Position numbers and translations under genes: made by a program. A stretch of DNA of 64,000 nt from Alishewanella aestuarii B11 (GTDB lineage: Bacteria; Pseudomonadota; Gammaproteobacteria; Enterobacterales; Alteromonadaceae). This document shows, piece by piece, positions 16,499 to 26,033 of this stretch. Within the stretch, counting starts at the first letter, position 1. The number at the start of each line of letters is the position of its first letter. The DNA lies in contig NZ_ALAB01000035.1 in assembly GCF_000280055.1 (NCBI RefSeq), positions 2,501-66,500 of the forward strand. Reading direction: 5' to 3'. A model generated the notes under the pieces. That model made no database searches and was not told where the DNA came from. It saw only the letters and a program-made list of their open reading frames with translations.

Positions 16499-17287
16499 AT
16501 GCAGCACGCTTCCCGCTCCCCACGCCAGTACTATCGTAATGGTCCACCGCATCGCAGTGGTGCCGACGTTAGCTTTGCCGATTTGGTAACGATCTTTGGC
16601 TTTAACAGCATTCATATTGGTCGCTGGGTGACCGCAGCAGAACAACAACAAGCGGCTAATTTATTCTTTGATGCCTTTGCCGATTTGCAACAATTGCTGC
16701 AAGTCCCGGCCGAGGTTATTTCACTGCGCGGTACTCTGGCGTTAACTTTTGGTATTGGTGGCCAACCCGGAGTTTGCGCATTTTATCAACCCAAAGGGCG
16801 GATCCTGGCGCTGGCTAAAAATGCCGGCGGCGGCAGCCTGGCTCACGAGTGGATGCATGCTTTTGATCATTATATTGCGCAGAAAATGTTTCAGGGCGAG
16901 GTTAGCGCCGGTCAATTTGCCAGCCGCACCTGGCTAACACAGCAGCCAATAAAAGCGCATCCCCTCAATGCTTTGTTAGACCAGGCTTTTACAAAACTCT
17001 TTGTCAGTGATGATGGTTGTGATGTCAGCGACTTTTTTCAGCATTGCCGAAGTCTGGACCAAGCCGCAGCGCGACTTTATTTCAGCTTGCCGGAAGAAAT
17101 GATGGCCAGAGCATTCGAGAAAGTATTACAGAGCCAGCCACTGAAAAATAGTTTTCTGGTAGCGGGCACCCGGCAAACTGCTGCTGCCCGCGCAGGGGTT
17201 TACCCTGAACCGCAATTAACCGCTGAGCTCGGACAATTATGGCTGGGTTATTTCCGTCTATTAGGGCAACAACTACAAACCGTTTAG
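16499..17287 (+). CDS. CLCA_X-like protein with HExxH motif
   Basis: 262 residues. Contains HEWMHAFDHY (His116, Glu117, His120, with a further His124), a zinc-peptidase-like signature after the conserved LALAKNAGGGSLA. The N-terminal RNGPPHRSGADVSFADL and IGRWV segments match what I remember of the gammaproteobacterial CLCA_X family. No signal peptide, so probably cytoplasmic. A later EEMMARAFE could supply the third metal ligand. Substrate unknown. The stop overlaps the convergent diguanylate cyclase by 4 bases. Confidence 0.72.
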   Translation: MQHASRSPRQYYRNGPPHRSGADVSFADLVTIFGFNSIHIGRWVTAAEQQQAANLFFDAFADLQQLLQVPAEVISLRGTLALTFGIGGQPGVCAFYQPKGRILALAKNAGGGSLAHEWMHAFDHYIAQKMFQGEVSAGQFASRTWLTQQPIKAHPLNALLDQAFTKLFVSDDGCDVSDFFQHCRSLDQAAARLYFSLPEEMMARAFEKVLQSQPLKNSFLVAGTRQTAAARAGVYPEPQLTAELGQLWLGYFRLLGQQLQTV

Positions 17288-18594
17288 CCCTGAATACAGC
17301 GGTTACCACCGAGTTGCTTGGCGCGATACATCGCCTGATCGGCCATTGCAAGTAACGGCTCTGTGTTTAATGTCGCCGCTGCAGCACATACCACACCGAT
17401 ACTCGCCGTGATCGTCAGGCTGTGCGACGGTAATTGAAAAGAAGCGCTAAAACTCTGACGGATCTTTTCCGCCGCTACGGCGGCCTGCTCTGCCGAGTCA
17501 ACTTCGCTCAACAAGATCACAAACTCGTCACCACCAAAGCGTGCGACAGTGTCGGCCTGACGTACATTCTGGATTAAGCGTTGCGCAACCTGTTGTAATA
17601 AATCATCACCAACGCTATGGCCGAACTGATCATTCACCGGTTTAAAACCATCCAGATCGAGATAACAAATGGCCAACTGACACTGATGCCGCTGTGCCTG
17701 CGCCATGGCTTGCCGGCAACGGTCGTAAAACAGCTCCCGCTTGGGTAAGCCGGTTAACTCATCATACAATGCGGAATGTTGCAGCCGCGCCAGCAACTCT
17801 TTCCGCTCAATCGCGACCGCCATATGCTGCGCCACGAAATCCAGTAAATCGGCATCCGCATGATGTGATACCGCAGTTTGTGCTGAAACTAAGATCACCA
17901 TAGCGCCTAGCACGTTGGTGTGCGAGATCAGCCGCACCCCCAACCATAAATTATGGTCTGCACGTTTACGGATCAGCGGCAATGAGGCTGGTCCCCTGTC
18001 CTGCAACAGCTGATTACAAAGCTCGGTTGCTTCCGCAGCACTCTGCGTATCCTCCTCAGGTAGATACTGATAAGCTAAATTGATACTGCCGGCAACCGTG
18101 CGGCGGGCAATGACACAGGCCTGGATCGGCATTAACTGCTGTACAATTTGCAACAGCTGCCGGTATAGATCCTGCAAATTCTCGGCAGCAAAAGCCGCCT
18201 CGGAAATAGCATAGAGCGCATGTTGGCGGCTCTCTGCCAATTTTAACCTGGTAATATCACGCGCCACGGCAACCCGCTGCTGCTTATCTGCCGACCAGCG
18301 TGCTGACCATAGCAAATGTACAATCTGGCCATCTTTGCGTAGGTAGCGGTTTTCGAAATCGGTCTTGATTTGCCCGGTATTGATGGCCTGCGCCGCGGCC
18401 AGCGTCTTAGGAATGTCATCCGGATGGATAAAGTCCAGCATACTCCGGCCCAGCATCTCACTGGCCGGGTAACCAAAAATCCGCTCTGCACCTGAGCTTA
18501 AAAACTGAAAATGCCCATCGCGATCCACAGCACAAACCGCATCCAGTAACACATCTATATATTCGCCTAAGGCGTGGCATAACGAAGCTGGCAT
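17284..18594 (-). CDS. PAS-GAF-GGDEF diguanylate cyclase
   Basis: 436 residues. PAS domain at about 10-120 (FLSSGAERIFGYPASEMLG), GAF domain at about 130-265, GGDEF domain at about 270-435. The active-site loop is intact (FGGDEF, motif at 354-358). The product-inhibition site RQAD lies five residues before it (345-348), so feedback by c-di-GMP is expected. No membrane segment: a cytoplasmic sensor making c-di-GMP. Sensed signal unknown. Monocistronic. Confidence 0.93.
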   Translation of the reverse strand: MPASLCHALGEYIDVLLDAVCAVDRDGHFQFLSSGAERIFGYPASEMLGRSMLDFIHPDDIPKTLAAAQAINTGQIKTDFENRYLRKDGQIVHLLWSARWSADKQQRVAVARDITRLKLAESRQHALYAISEAAFAAENLQDLYRQLLQIVQQLMPIQACVIARRTVAGSINLAYQYLPEEDTQSAAEATELCNQLLQDRGPASLPLIRKRADHNLWLGVRLISHTNVLGAMVILVSAQTAVSHHADADLLDFVAQHMAVAIERKELLARLQHSALYDELTGLPKRELFYDRCRQAMAQAQRHQCQLAICYLDLDGFKPVNDQFGHSVGDDLLQQVAQRLIQNVRQADTVARFGGDEFVILLSEVDSAEQAAVAAEKIRQSFSASFQLPSHSLTITASIGVVCAAAATLNTEPLLAMADQAMYRAKQLGGNRCIQG

Positions 18595-18691
18595 GACTGT
18601 ATTTTTACAACATAAGAAGTATCAGAACTTAACAATAGTCCATTTTTACTAGTAGAATCCAGCTTTAACTACCTAAGCCAAAGAAAAATTA

Positions 18692-20260
18692 TTAACGGGA
18701 GCCGTGTCGTAAACGACTAATCAGTCGCTCAGTATTACGCCACACTAAAGCGTAGATCGTCAGCTGCGGGTTAGCCCCCAGGCTGGTTGGCAATACCGAG
18801 CCATCAAAAATCGACAGGTTTTGCAGTTGATAATGCTGACCATCGGCATTCACTACGCCCAGCCGCTCATTAGCCGCCATATTACAGCCGCCCATCACAT
18901 GAGCCGACACCACCGTTTGTAATAACGGACGCATTGCCAGCTGGGCGATCGCGCTTTTCGCCTCGGCCCAGCTTTGGTATTGCTGCGCCTGATGATGAAT
19001 GGGCAATACCGCTTTGGCACCAGCAGCAAACTGTAGCTCAGCCATCGATAACAGCGCACGACGCATACCCTGCCATAAATAGTCACTGACCGGATAATCC
19101 AGCAGCGGTTGCTGCTGCGCATCCAGGCTAACACTGCCGCCCTGGCTTTGCGGATGAAAACCATCGCGCAATAAAGCGATAGTTACCTGTAACTGATTAA
19201 ACTGCTGCATCAAGGCAGCATGGGCCTGAGCCTGGCCGGTCAGCTTGGTTGCCATCAGTACCGGGTGCAGCGGCGGTACTTCCAGCTTGTAACCGGCCTG
19301 CCCATCGCTGGGCCAGACAAACTGATCGGAATAAATACTTTGCGGTGCGCCGGCATGGCCGTTAATGTCCTCATTAAAGACCGCGCCGGAGATCACTGTC
19401 GGGTGCAAATAGGTATGTTTACCCAGACGGCCTGAAGGATCAGGTACTTTGGAGCGTAGCAGTAATGCCGGCGAGCCGATGGCGCCGGCGGCGACAATAA
19501 AGTGTTTGGCCCGAATTCGGACCTGTATTTCGGCGCGTGGATGGAAAAAACGATCGACCGGCACCGCAGTAAGACTTTGCACCTGATTGCCCTGCCAGTG
19601 TAGCTGCCGCACCGAAAGCCGCGAGATCAGCCGGGCGCCCTGCGCCAACGCACTGGGAATGGTACTGACTAACATCGATTGCTTGGCATTGATCGGGCAG
19701 CCCATGCCACAATAACCAAGGTTGGCGCAGCCGTTGACATTACGATCGATCACCGTATATTCCCAACCCAGACGCTCACAACCTTGCTGCAATTTGGCAT
19801 TATTCGCATTCGGCGGCACCGGCCAGCGGTGGATATTTAACCGCTGCTCAGCCAAAGCAAAATAAGGACTTAGCGTATTGTCACCGCTAAAGTCGAGGCC
19901 AAATTCTGTTTGCCAGTAGCTGACTGTTGGCTGAGGGGTGCGGATTGAGGTAGTCCAGTTAACGGTGGTTGAGCCACCTACAGTGCGGCCCTGCAGAATA
20001 CCAATCGCCTGATCGCGGGTTTTACGCCCGGCTGCTTCCTGATACAGCTGCGGATAGGCCCAGCGCTCTTCCATGACAAAATCATCGCGATCGTAGTAGG
20101 CGCCCTCTTCCAGTAACAATACCTGCAAACCGGCCTTAGCCAGTAACTCCGCGGCAATACCGCCACCGGCGCCGCTACCAACGATCACCACATCGGCGCT
20201 AAATTGCTGTTCGGCGGTAAATTGACTGGCGTCCAGATGTTGCGGTGACTGCTTAGCCAT
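18692..20260 (-). CDS. GMC-family oxidoreductase, large subunit
   Basis: 522 residues. The FAD site GSGAGGGIAAELLAKAG is at about 28-44. VGGSTTVNWTTSIRTP, AAGAIGSPALLLRS and the C-terminal VMGGCNM followed by DGSVLPTSLGANP place it in the glucose-methanol-choline family, closer to membrane dehydrogenases than to choline oxidases. A cysteine group (NGCANLGYCGMGCP) lies at about 165-178. No signal peptide of its own; the start overlaps the stop of the Tat-signal subunit (TAATG), suggesting co-export. Substrate, probably an alcohol or sugar, unknown. Confidence 0.88.
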   Translation of the reverse strand: MAKQSPQHLDASQFTAEQQFSADVVIVGSGAGGGIAAELLAKAGLQVLLLEEGAYYDRDDFVMEERWAYPQLYQEAAGRKTRDQAIGILQGRTVGGSTTVNWTTSIRTPQPTVSYWQTEFGLDFSGDNTLSPYFALAEQRLNIHRWPVPPNANNAKLQQGCERLGWEYTVIDRNVNGCANLGYCGMGCPINAKQSMLVSTIPSALAQGARLISRLSVRQLHWQGNQVQSLTAVPVDRFFHPRAEIQVRIRAKHFIVAAGAIGSPALLLRSKVPDPSGRLGKHTYLHPTVISGAVFNEDINGHAGAPQSIYSDQFVWPSDGQAGYKLEVPPLHPVLMATKLTGQAQAHAALMQQFNQLQVTIALLRDGFHPQSQGGSVSLDAQQQPLLDYPVSDYLWQGMRRALLSMAELQFAAGAKAVLPIHHQAQQYQSWAEAKSAIAQLAMRPLLQTVVSAHVMGGCNMAANERLGVVNADGQHYQLQNLSIFDGSVLPTSLGANPQLTIYALVWRNTERLISRLRHGSR

Positions 20261-20751
20261 TAACGAAACCTCGGTGCGGTGTAATTGAGAGCAGCCCAGT
20301 GCTCAGGCTGACTGTAGTAGGCAGCAAATAACAATTCGCGTAAACCATGGTAAGCTTGCTGCAATACGGCAAGGTAGCTATCACGCCAGCGGGCAAATAA
20401 CGTCAGCCGTTGTGGCAGGCTGAGTTCAGCCAGCGGCAACCAGTGGCCACTCAGCGCCAGCCGGCCCAGTCGCTGTGCCAGTAAATTAAATAGCAGTTGT
20501 AGTTCTTGCTGCTGGCGTAGCGGCAAAAATGCCAGGCTGTCGTGCACCGCCGCGATAGTCCGGCTAATGGCGGCGTCAGACTCTGCCGGCGCCGAGGGTA
20601 AAGCACCGTATAATAAGGCCGGTAGCAAAGCAGCGAGGACCAGCTCAGAATTAGCCGTGTCATCACTGTTTAGCAGCTGATAACCGTTAACTCCCAGCGT
20701 TGCGGTGGTGCCAAGCGCCAGGCCTGACAGGATAAATTGGCGGCGATTCAT
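20260..20751 (-). CDS. Gluconate 2-dehydrogenase subunit 3-like protein with Tat signal
   Basis: 163 residues. The N-terminus NRRQFILSGLALG is a twin-arginine signal. The rest is helical, like the small subunit of membrane-bound flavoprotein dehydrogenases. It overlaps the GMC gene by one base. By analogy it carries the folded flavoprotein across the inner membrane through Tat. No cytochrome c subunit lies beside them, so the electron acceptor is not encoded here. Confidence 0.78.
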   Translation of the reverse strand: MNRRQFILSGLALGTTATLGVNGYQLLNSDDTANSELVLAALLPALLYGALPSAPAESDAAISRTIAAVHDSLAFLPLRQQQELQLLFNLLAQRLGRLALSGHWLPLAELSLPQRLTLFARWRDSYLAVLQQAYHGLRELLFAAYYSQPEHWAALNYTAPRFR

Positions 20752-20804
20752 CGTTATTCTTTTTTGGAAGCCTTAGGCCACATTCTTTCTCAGGAGCGGT
20801 TATT

Positions 20805-21821
20805 TTGCAAGCACAGCTCGGACCAGCCAGTCATCATCTTCATGCCACCAGCTTTAGCGCGCCGTGGTGGCTACGTAATGCCCATCTGCAAACTATTTTT
20901 GCTAAGTATTTAAGCCCAAAGCAGCAGGTGCCAACCTACCCGGAAATGTTAGCCTTACCCGATGGTGATGAACTGCAGCTCAACTGGACCGAACAACTGC
21001 CAGTAACTGAGCAAAGACCGCTGCTGGTGATCCTGCATGGGCTGGCCGGTGACCTGCACAGCCATTATATTCAGGGGCTGCTTGCCGAAGTAACACGCCG
21101 CAAACTGCCAGCGGTAGTGATGCATTTTCGTGGTTGTCATGGTAAACCGAACAAGCTGCCACGGGCCTACCACAGCGGTGATACTGCCGATATTGGCTAT
21201 TTACTTAGCCAACTACAACAGCGTTTTCCGGCGATGCCACTAACCGCAGTTGGCTTTTCCCTGGGGGGTAATGTGTTGGTAAAATACTGTGGTGAGCAAG
21301 CCAGTGCTAATCCGCTACGCGCTGCCGTCGCCATCTGCCCGCCACTGGATCTGGCGGCCTGCGCCAAACGCATTAATCAGGGCCTGAGTAAAATTTATCA
21401 GCGTTACTTGCTGGAGCGCTTAAAACGGCAAACCCTGGCCAAGCTGGCGCAGTTCCCGGATTTTCCGCTCCCGCTAACGCCAGCTCAGGTGCAGCAATTT
21501 AACAGTATTGCCGAATTCGACCAGCATTATACTGCGCCGATCCACGGCTTTCGCGATGCCGCTGACTATTACCAACGCGCCAGCGGCAAAGCCCGGTTAA
21601 AAGCGATCACCATCCCAACGCTGATTATTCATGCCAGTGACGATCCCTTTTTAAGCGACGCCGTGATCCCCTCCCCGGCTGAACTGAGCCCACAGGTGGA
21701 ATACCGGCTCAGCCGCCACGGTGGCCATGTCGGCTTTGTCGGCGGCAAGCATCCGTTTCGCACTGAGTTTTGGCTGAACCAGCAGATCTGTGACTATCTG
21801 CAGCAAGGGGCTAATCCATAG
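20805..21821 (+). CDS. yheT: YheT-family alpha/beta hydrolase
   Basis: 338 residues from a TTG start with AGGAG 8 bases before it; no nearby in-frame ATG. Family features are WWLRNAHLQTIFAKY near the N-terminus, LLVILHGLAGDLHSHY (oxyanion region), the nucleophile elbow VGFSLGGNVLVKY (serine), an aspartate in IIHASDDPF and histidine in SRHGGHVGF. Predicted esterase of unknown substrate. In E. coli it lies beside yheS; here it is 8 kb away. Confidence 0.9.
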   Translation: MQAQLGPASHHLHATSFSAPWWLRNAHLQTIFAKYLSPKQQVPTYPEMLALPDGDELQLNWTEQLPVTEQRPLLVILHGLAGDLHSHYIQGLLAEVTRRKLPAVVMHFRGCHGKPNKLPRAYHSGDTADIGYLLSQLQQRFPAMPLTAVGFSLGGNVLVKYCGEQASANPLRAAVAICPPLDLAACAKRINQGLSKIYQRYLLERLKRQTLAKLAQFPDFPLPLTPAQVQQFNSIAEFDQHYTAPIHGFRDAADYYQRASGKARLKAITIPTLIIHASDDPFLSDAVIPSPAELSPQVEYRLSRHGGHVGFVGGKHPFRTEFWLNQQICDYLQQGANP

Positions 21822-21904
21822 TCAAATAAGCTTCATCTGGCTGTCATACCCCGGACATCTGGCCGGCCGATGCTATCAGCGCATTCAGCCACCGGGGATA
21901 GCCA

Positions 21905-22693
21905 ATGTTAAATTGCAATACCATCTTCCTGTCTGATATTCATCTGGGCTGTAAAGACTGTCAGGCCGAATATCTGCTGCATTTTTTGCAGCAAACCGAA
22001 GCCAACACCATTTATCTGCTGGGGGATATTGTTGATCTTTGGGCCATGCAGCGTCAGGTGCACTGGCCACAGGCGCAGAATCAGGTGGTACAACTGCTGC
22101 TGCAAAAAGCCGAGCAAGGCACTAAGGTCGTATATATTCCCGGTAACCATGATGAGGCGATGCGGCTGTATCGTGGCAAATTGTTTGGCAATATTAAAGT
22201 ACAGCTCAGAGGCGAACATACCACGGCGCAGGGTAAAAAATTATTACTGCTCCACGGTGACGAATTCGATAAAGAGGTCAGCTTTGGTCCGCTGCAAAGC
22301 TGGCTCGGTGATAACCTCTATGATTTGTTGCTGTTTCTGAACCGCTGGTACAACAGAGTACGCCGCGTAACCGGTGGTCGTTATTTTAGTCTGGCTGCCT
22401 ATATTAAAAGCCGGGTACCGGGGGCATTAAAAGCCATTGGCCGTTACCGCCAGGCTGCAATAAAAAAGGCCAAACGGGGCGGCTACGATGGCGTGGTCTG
22501 TGGTCATATCCATCACCCGGAACTGACCCTGGAAGATGGCATTATTTACTGTAATGACGGTGACTGGATTGATAGCTGTACTGCCCTGCTGGAGCACAGC
22601 GATGGCAGCCTGGCGCTGTATCATTGGGCCGAGCAAGCCGAATGTCTTGCCGCGCTGCCGCTGCAGCCGTTACTCAGTAAAAAAATCGCCTGA
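21905..22693 (+). CDS. LpxH-like metallophosphoesterase
   Basis: 262 residues. Calcineurin-type motifs in order: SDIHLG, LLGDIVDLW, GNHDE, LLHGDEFD and CGHIHHPE, which bind two metal ions. The spacing and the WAMQRQVHWP region resemble the LpxH-like (COG2908) group annotated as UDP-2,3-diacylglucosamine diphosphatase. It has GNHD where, as I recall, classical LpxH has GNRD. It may be a second-type lipid A phosphatase or act on another substrate. A strong terminator follows. Confidence 0.78.
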   Translation: MLNCNTIFLSDIHLGCKDCQAEYLLHFLQQTEANTIYLLGDIVDLWAMQRQVHWPQAQNQVVQLLLQKAEQGTKVVYIPGNHDEAMRLYRGKLFGNIKVQLRGEHTTAQGKKLLLLHGDEFDKEVSFGPLQSWLGDNLYDLLLFLNRWYNRVRRVTGGRYFSLAAYIKSRVPGALKAIGRYRQAAIKKAKRGGYDGVVCGHIHHPELTLEDGIIYCNDGDWIDSCTALLEHSDGSLALYHWAEQAECLAALPLQPLLSKKIA

Positions 22694-22715
22694 ATATGGC
22701 AATAAACACCTATAA

Positions 22716-22743
22716 AAAACGCCCCGACTCAGCGGGGCGTTTT
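22716..22743. terminator. Bidirectional terminator between the LpxH-like gene and pckA
   Basis: 11-bp stem AAAACGCCCCG/CGGGGCGTTTT with a 6-base loop, between convergent genes. Short T-runs on both strands come from the stem ends. Confidence 0.88.
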
Positions 22744-22766
22744 GCTATTTAGAGCCAGCGATTAAC

Positions 22767-24365
22767 TTACAGCTGCGGGCCGGCCGCAACCAGAGCTTTA
22801 CCCTCGTCATTATCGGTAAACTTAACAAAGTTATCGATAAAACGTTTGGCCAGATCTTTGGCTTTGACTTCCCAGTCTGCTGCGTTGGCATAAGTTGCAC
22901 GCGGATCCAGGATACCGTCATCGACATCATGCAGATGAGTTGGGATCGCCAGGTTAAAGTACGGCAGCTGCACAAACTCGGCATTCTCGATGCTACCGTC
23001 CAGGATGGCGTCAATAATAGCGCGGGTGGCTTTAATGGATACACGTTTACCTGTGCCATTCCAACCGGTATTGACCAGATACGCTTCAGCACCAGCGGCT
23101 TCCATCCGCTTACCTAACACCTCCGCATACTTGGTTGGGTGCAGGCTTAAGAAGGCGGCGCCAAAACAGCTGGAGAAGGTTGGCGTAGGTTCAGTAATAC
23201 CACGCTCAGTACCGGCCAGCTTGGCCGTAAAGCCAGACAGGAAGTGGTACTTCGCCTGCTCTTTGGTTAACTTCGATACCGGCGGTAATACCCCAAAGGC
23301 ATCAGCAGTCAGGAAAATTACTTTCTTGGCATGACCGGCTTTCGAGACTGGGGTGACGATATTGTCGATATGGTAAATCGGGTACGACACCCGGGTATTT
23401 TCCGTTTTCGAGCCATCGTTAAAATCAATTTTACCATCTGCCAGCACGGTCACGTTTTCCAGCAGGGCGTCACGACGGATGGCGTTATAAATATCCGGCT
23501 CGTTTTCTTTCGACAGGTTAATGGTCTTGGCGTAACACCCACCTTCGAAGTTGAACACGCCATCATCATCCCAGCCGTGCTCGTCATCACCAATTAACTG
23601 CCGCTTTGGATCGGTCGACAGGGTAGTTTTACCGGTACCAGACAGACCGAAGAATACCGCCACGTCGCCGTCTTTGCCGACGTTAGCAGAACAGTGCATC
23701 GAAGCGATGCCTTGCAGTGGCAGGAAGTAGTTCATCATTGAGAACATACCCTTCTTCATTTCACCGCCGTACCAGGTACCACCGATCAGTTGAATGCGCT
23801 CGGTCAGGTTAAAGGCAACGAAGTTTTCTGAATTCAGGCCATGTTTCTGCCAATCCGGGTTAGTGCATTTGGCACCGTTCATCACGATAAAGTCTGGCTT
23901 ATAGCTTTTCAGCTCTTCATCTGTAGGCCGGATAAACATATTTTTTACGAAATGCGCCTGCCAGGCCACTTCAGTAATAAAACGTACCGCTAAGCGGGTG
24001 TCGGCGTTAGCACCACAAAAGGTGTCGACAACAAAGAGTCTTTTGCCGGATAACTGGCGGGTAACCAGTGTTTTCAGATCAGCCCAAACTTCTGTACTGA
24101 TGGGCTTATTGTCGTTTTTGCCTTGATCTGACCACCAGACGGTATCGCGGGTAGTGTCGTCACGCACGATATACTTGTCTTTCGGAGAGCGGCCGGTAAA
24201 GATGCCGGTATCGACTGATACTGCGCCAAGCTCGGTCAGCTTACCTTTTTCATAACCTTGCAAATCACTGCGGGTTTCTTCGGCGAACAGCAGCTCGTAA
24301 GATGGGTTATATACGATTTCCGTGACATCTGTGATGCCGTATTGGCCCAAATCCAGATCGGACAT
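22767..24365 (-). CDS. pckA: Phosphoenolpyruvate carboxykinase (ATP)
   Basis: 532 residues (E. coli 540). Converts oxaloacetate and ATP to phosphoenolpyruvate, the first step of gluconeogenesis. Key motifs are [14 protein letters not shown] (substrate arginine), the Walker [22 protein letters not shown] with the metal-binding aspartate, and [18 protein letters not shown] lies just upstream of the ATG. An 18-codon open frame ends inside that ribosome site. A TATGAT at 24474-24479 (minus strand) is a possible -10 with a poor -35. Confidence 0.97.
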   Translation of the reverse strand: MSDLDLGQYGITDVTEIVYNPSYELLFAEETRSDLQGYEKGKLTELGAVSVDTGIFTGRSPKDKYIVRDDTTRDTVWWSDQGKNDNKPISTEVWADLKTLVTRQLSGKRLFVVDTFCGANADTRLAVRFITEVAWQAHFVKNMFIRPTDEELKSYKPDFIVMNGAKCTNPDWQKHGLNSENFVAFNLTERIQLIGGTWYGGEMKKGMFSMMNYFLPLQGIASMHCSANVGKDGDVAVFFGLSGTGKTTLSTDPKRQLIGDDEHGWDDDGVFNFEGGCYAKTINLSKENEPDIYNAIRRDALLENVTVLADGKIDFNDGSKTENTRVSYPIYHIDNIVTPVSKAGHAKKVIFLTADAFGVLPPVSKLTKEQAKYHFLSGFTAKLAGTERGITEPTPTFSSCFGAAFLSLHPTKYAEVLGKRMEAAGAEAYLVNTGWNGTGKRVSIKATRAIIDAILDGSIENAEFVQLPYFNLAIPTHLHDVDDGILDPRATYANAADWEVKAKDLAKRFIDNFVKFTDNDEGKALVAAGPQL

Positions 24366-24368
24366 TTG

Positions 24369-24425
24369 TTAACTCCTAAGGGTACTGTAGGTAAGGGTGC
24401 AGTCTCTGACGGACTTAATTTTCAT
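24369..24425 (-). CDS. Possible leader peptide of pckA
   Basis: ATG to TAA, 18 codons (MKIKSVRDCTLTYSTLRS). The stop lies 3 bases before the pckA ATG and its last codons contain the pckA SD. Its own ribosome site is weak (AAAGAA). May be chance. Confidence 0.2.
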   Translation of the reverse strand: MKIKSVRDCTLTYSTLRS

Positions 24426-24575
24426 GTTGTTCTTTGAGCAGAGGGCGGTTCTCTGTTCAAAAAACACCCGTGCATCATAGCGTTTTTTCACGATAAAAGA
24501 TACTGGGATTTGGCTAAAGGCCCCTGTTTGCGCGGCTTCTGGCCAGTTGCTTAATTACTGAAGTTGGTAATTTTA

Positions 24576-25400
24576 TTACAATTCACGCGCGGTTTGCCGG
24601 GCTTTAATCAGCTCAGACCAAGGCTGTACCGCAGCGCCGATAACCATAAAATCGGGATTACCAAGGGTTTCCCGCTGGTTATAACTGAGGGGGGCAAACT
24701 GGCTATCCAGAATTTTGCCGCCGGCCTCTTCGACGATGACCTGCACGGCGCCGGTATCCCATTCCCCGGTAGGCCCCAGTCGCAAATAACAATCTGCCTT
24801 GCCTTCAGCTACCAGACAGCTTTTTAAGGAACAGCTGCCAAGCGCAATAAACTCGGCTTGCTCCGGTTGTTGCAGCAGGTCGTGGATCAGCTGTCGCGGC
24901 TGGCGGCGACTGACGGCAATGCGCAGCGGCTCACCAGGCTGATATTGCTGCACCCGGATCCGGTTAATCAGGTTATGTTGTTGTTTAAAAGCACCATTGC
25001 CGCGGGTGGCGTAATACAACAACTGCTCTTTCGGCCAGAAAATCACGCCCAGCGCCGGCCAACCATGCTCCACCAGAGCAATACTCACCGCGAAATCACC
25101 GCTGCGGGCAACAAACTCTTGGGTACCATCCATTGGATCAATCAACCAGTAGCGCGGCCAATCTGAACGCTGTGCCAGCGGTAGGATCTGGGTTTCTTCA
25201 GAGATAATCGGAATATCAGGCGTGAGTTCACTGAGCCTGGCAATGATATGTGTGTTGGCAGCCAGATCGGCACTGGTTACCGGGCTGGTATCCTGCTTTT
25301 GTTGCTGACTAAACTCACCGCTCTGGTAAAGCTCCCATAAAATCGCCCCGGCCTCACGGGCAGTGGCTTTCACTGGCTCCAGCAGTTTGCTTAAAAACAT
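24576..25400 (-). CDS. cysQ: 3'(2'),5'-bisphosphate nucleotidase CysQ
   Basis: 274 residues from the ATG at 25400; the open frame continues upstream inside nudE but that sequence is not CysQ-like. Hydrolyses adenosine 3',5'-bisphosphate from sulfate assimilation. Inositol-monophosphatase fold with metal motifs IISEE, LIDPMDGTQEF and GEWDTGAVQVIVEEAGG. It overlaps the 3' end of nudE by 47 bases, implying translational coupling. Confidence 0.94.
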   Translation of the reverse strand: MFLSKLLEPVKATAREAGAILWELYQSGEFSQQQKQDTSPVTSADLAANTHIIARLSELTPDIPIISEETQILPLAQRSDWPRYWLIDPMDGTQEFVARSGDFAVSIALVEHGWPALGVIFWPKEQLLYYATRGNGAFKQQHNLINRIRVQQYQPGEPLRIAVSRRQPRQLIHDLLQQPEQAEFIALGSCSLKSCLVAEGKADCYLRLGPTGEWDTGAVQVIVEEAGGKILDSQFAPLSYNQRETLGNPDFMVIGAAVQPWSELIKARQTAREL

Positions 25401-25965
25401 CCGGGTTGGCTTCCAAATATTGTTGTGCCAGCAACAGGGCTGCCACGCTGCGCGCCTCGGTAAAATCGGCTTGTTGCAATAAGGCCGCACTGTCTTGCCG
25501 CAACCAGCGCACCAGCTCTAAAGGTTCGGGTTCGTCACCGGCCTGCTGCTCAGGATAGAGATCAAAGGCCAGCACTAGGTGCATTGTAGCATTAAAATAG
25601 CCCGGCGCTAACGCCAGTGACTTCAGCTGTACAAAGCGGTGCGCGCCAAAACCAATTTCTTCTTTTAACTCGCGGTTAGCCGCTGTCAGAATATCCTCAC
25701 CCGGATCGATTAAACCCTTGGGAAACCCCAGCTGATAATCATGGGTACCGGCACAGTATTCGCGCACCAGGTACAGGTGCTCCGGATCCGGACAGGCGAT
25801 AATCATCACGGCACCGCGGTTGCTGCCGCGCATCCGTTCATATACCCGCTGTTCGCCATTGCTAAACCGCAGCTCCAGTTGCTCCACTTTAAACAGCCGG
25901 CTTTGCGCCACAATTTGCTGCGACAGAATTTCCGGTTTTTGTTTGTCAGGTGTGCGCTGCGTCAT
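25354..25965 (-). CDS. nudE: ADP-compound Nudix hydrolase NudE
   Basis: 203 residues. Hydrolyses ADP-ribose, Ap3A, NADH and similar. Nudix box FPKGLIDPGEDILTAANREL followed by KEEIG, at about 90-115. Upstream of cysQ and divergent from yrfG, matching the E. coli nudE-yrfG neighbourhood. The C-terminal 15 residues are encoded over the start of cysQ. Confidence 0.93.
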   Translation of the reverse strand: MTQRTPDKQKPEILSQQIVAQSRLFKVEQLELRFSNGEQRVYERMRGSNRGAVMIIACPDPEHLYLVREYCAGTHDYQLGFPKGLIDPGEDILTAANRELKEEIGFGAHRFVQLKSLALAPGYFNATMHLVLAFDLYPEQQAGDEPEPLELVRWLRQDSAALLQQADFTEARSVAALLLAQQYLEANPDVFKQTAGASESHCP

Positions 25966-26033
25966 CGGCTGCTCTCTGTTAAACTGCTAAGCTGTTTGGT
26001 TATCTACTATAAAGCGATTAACGGGAAAAGCCT

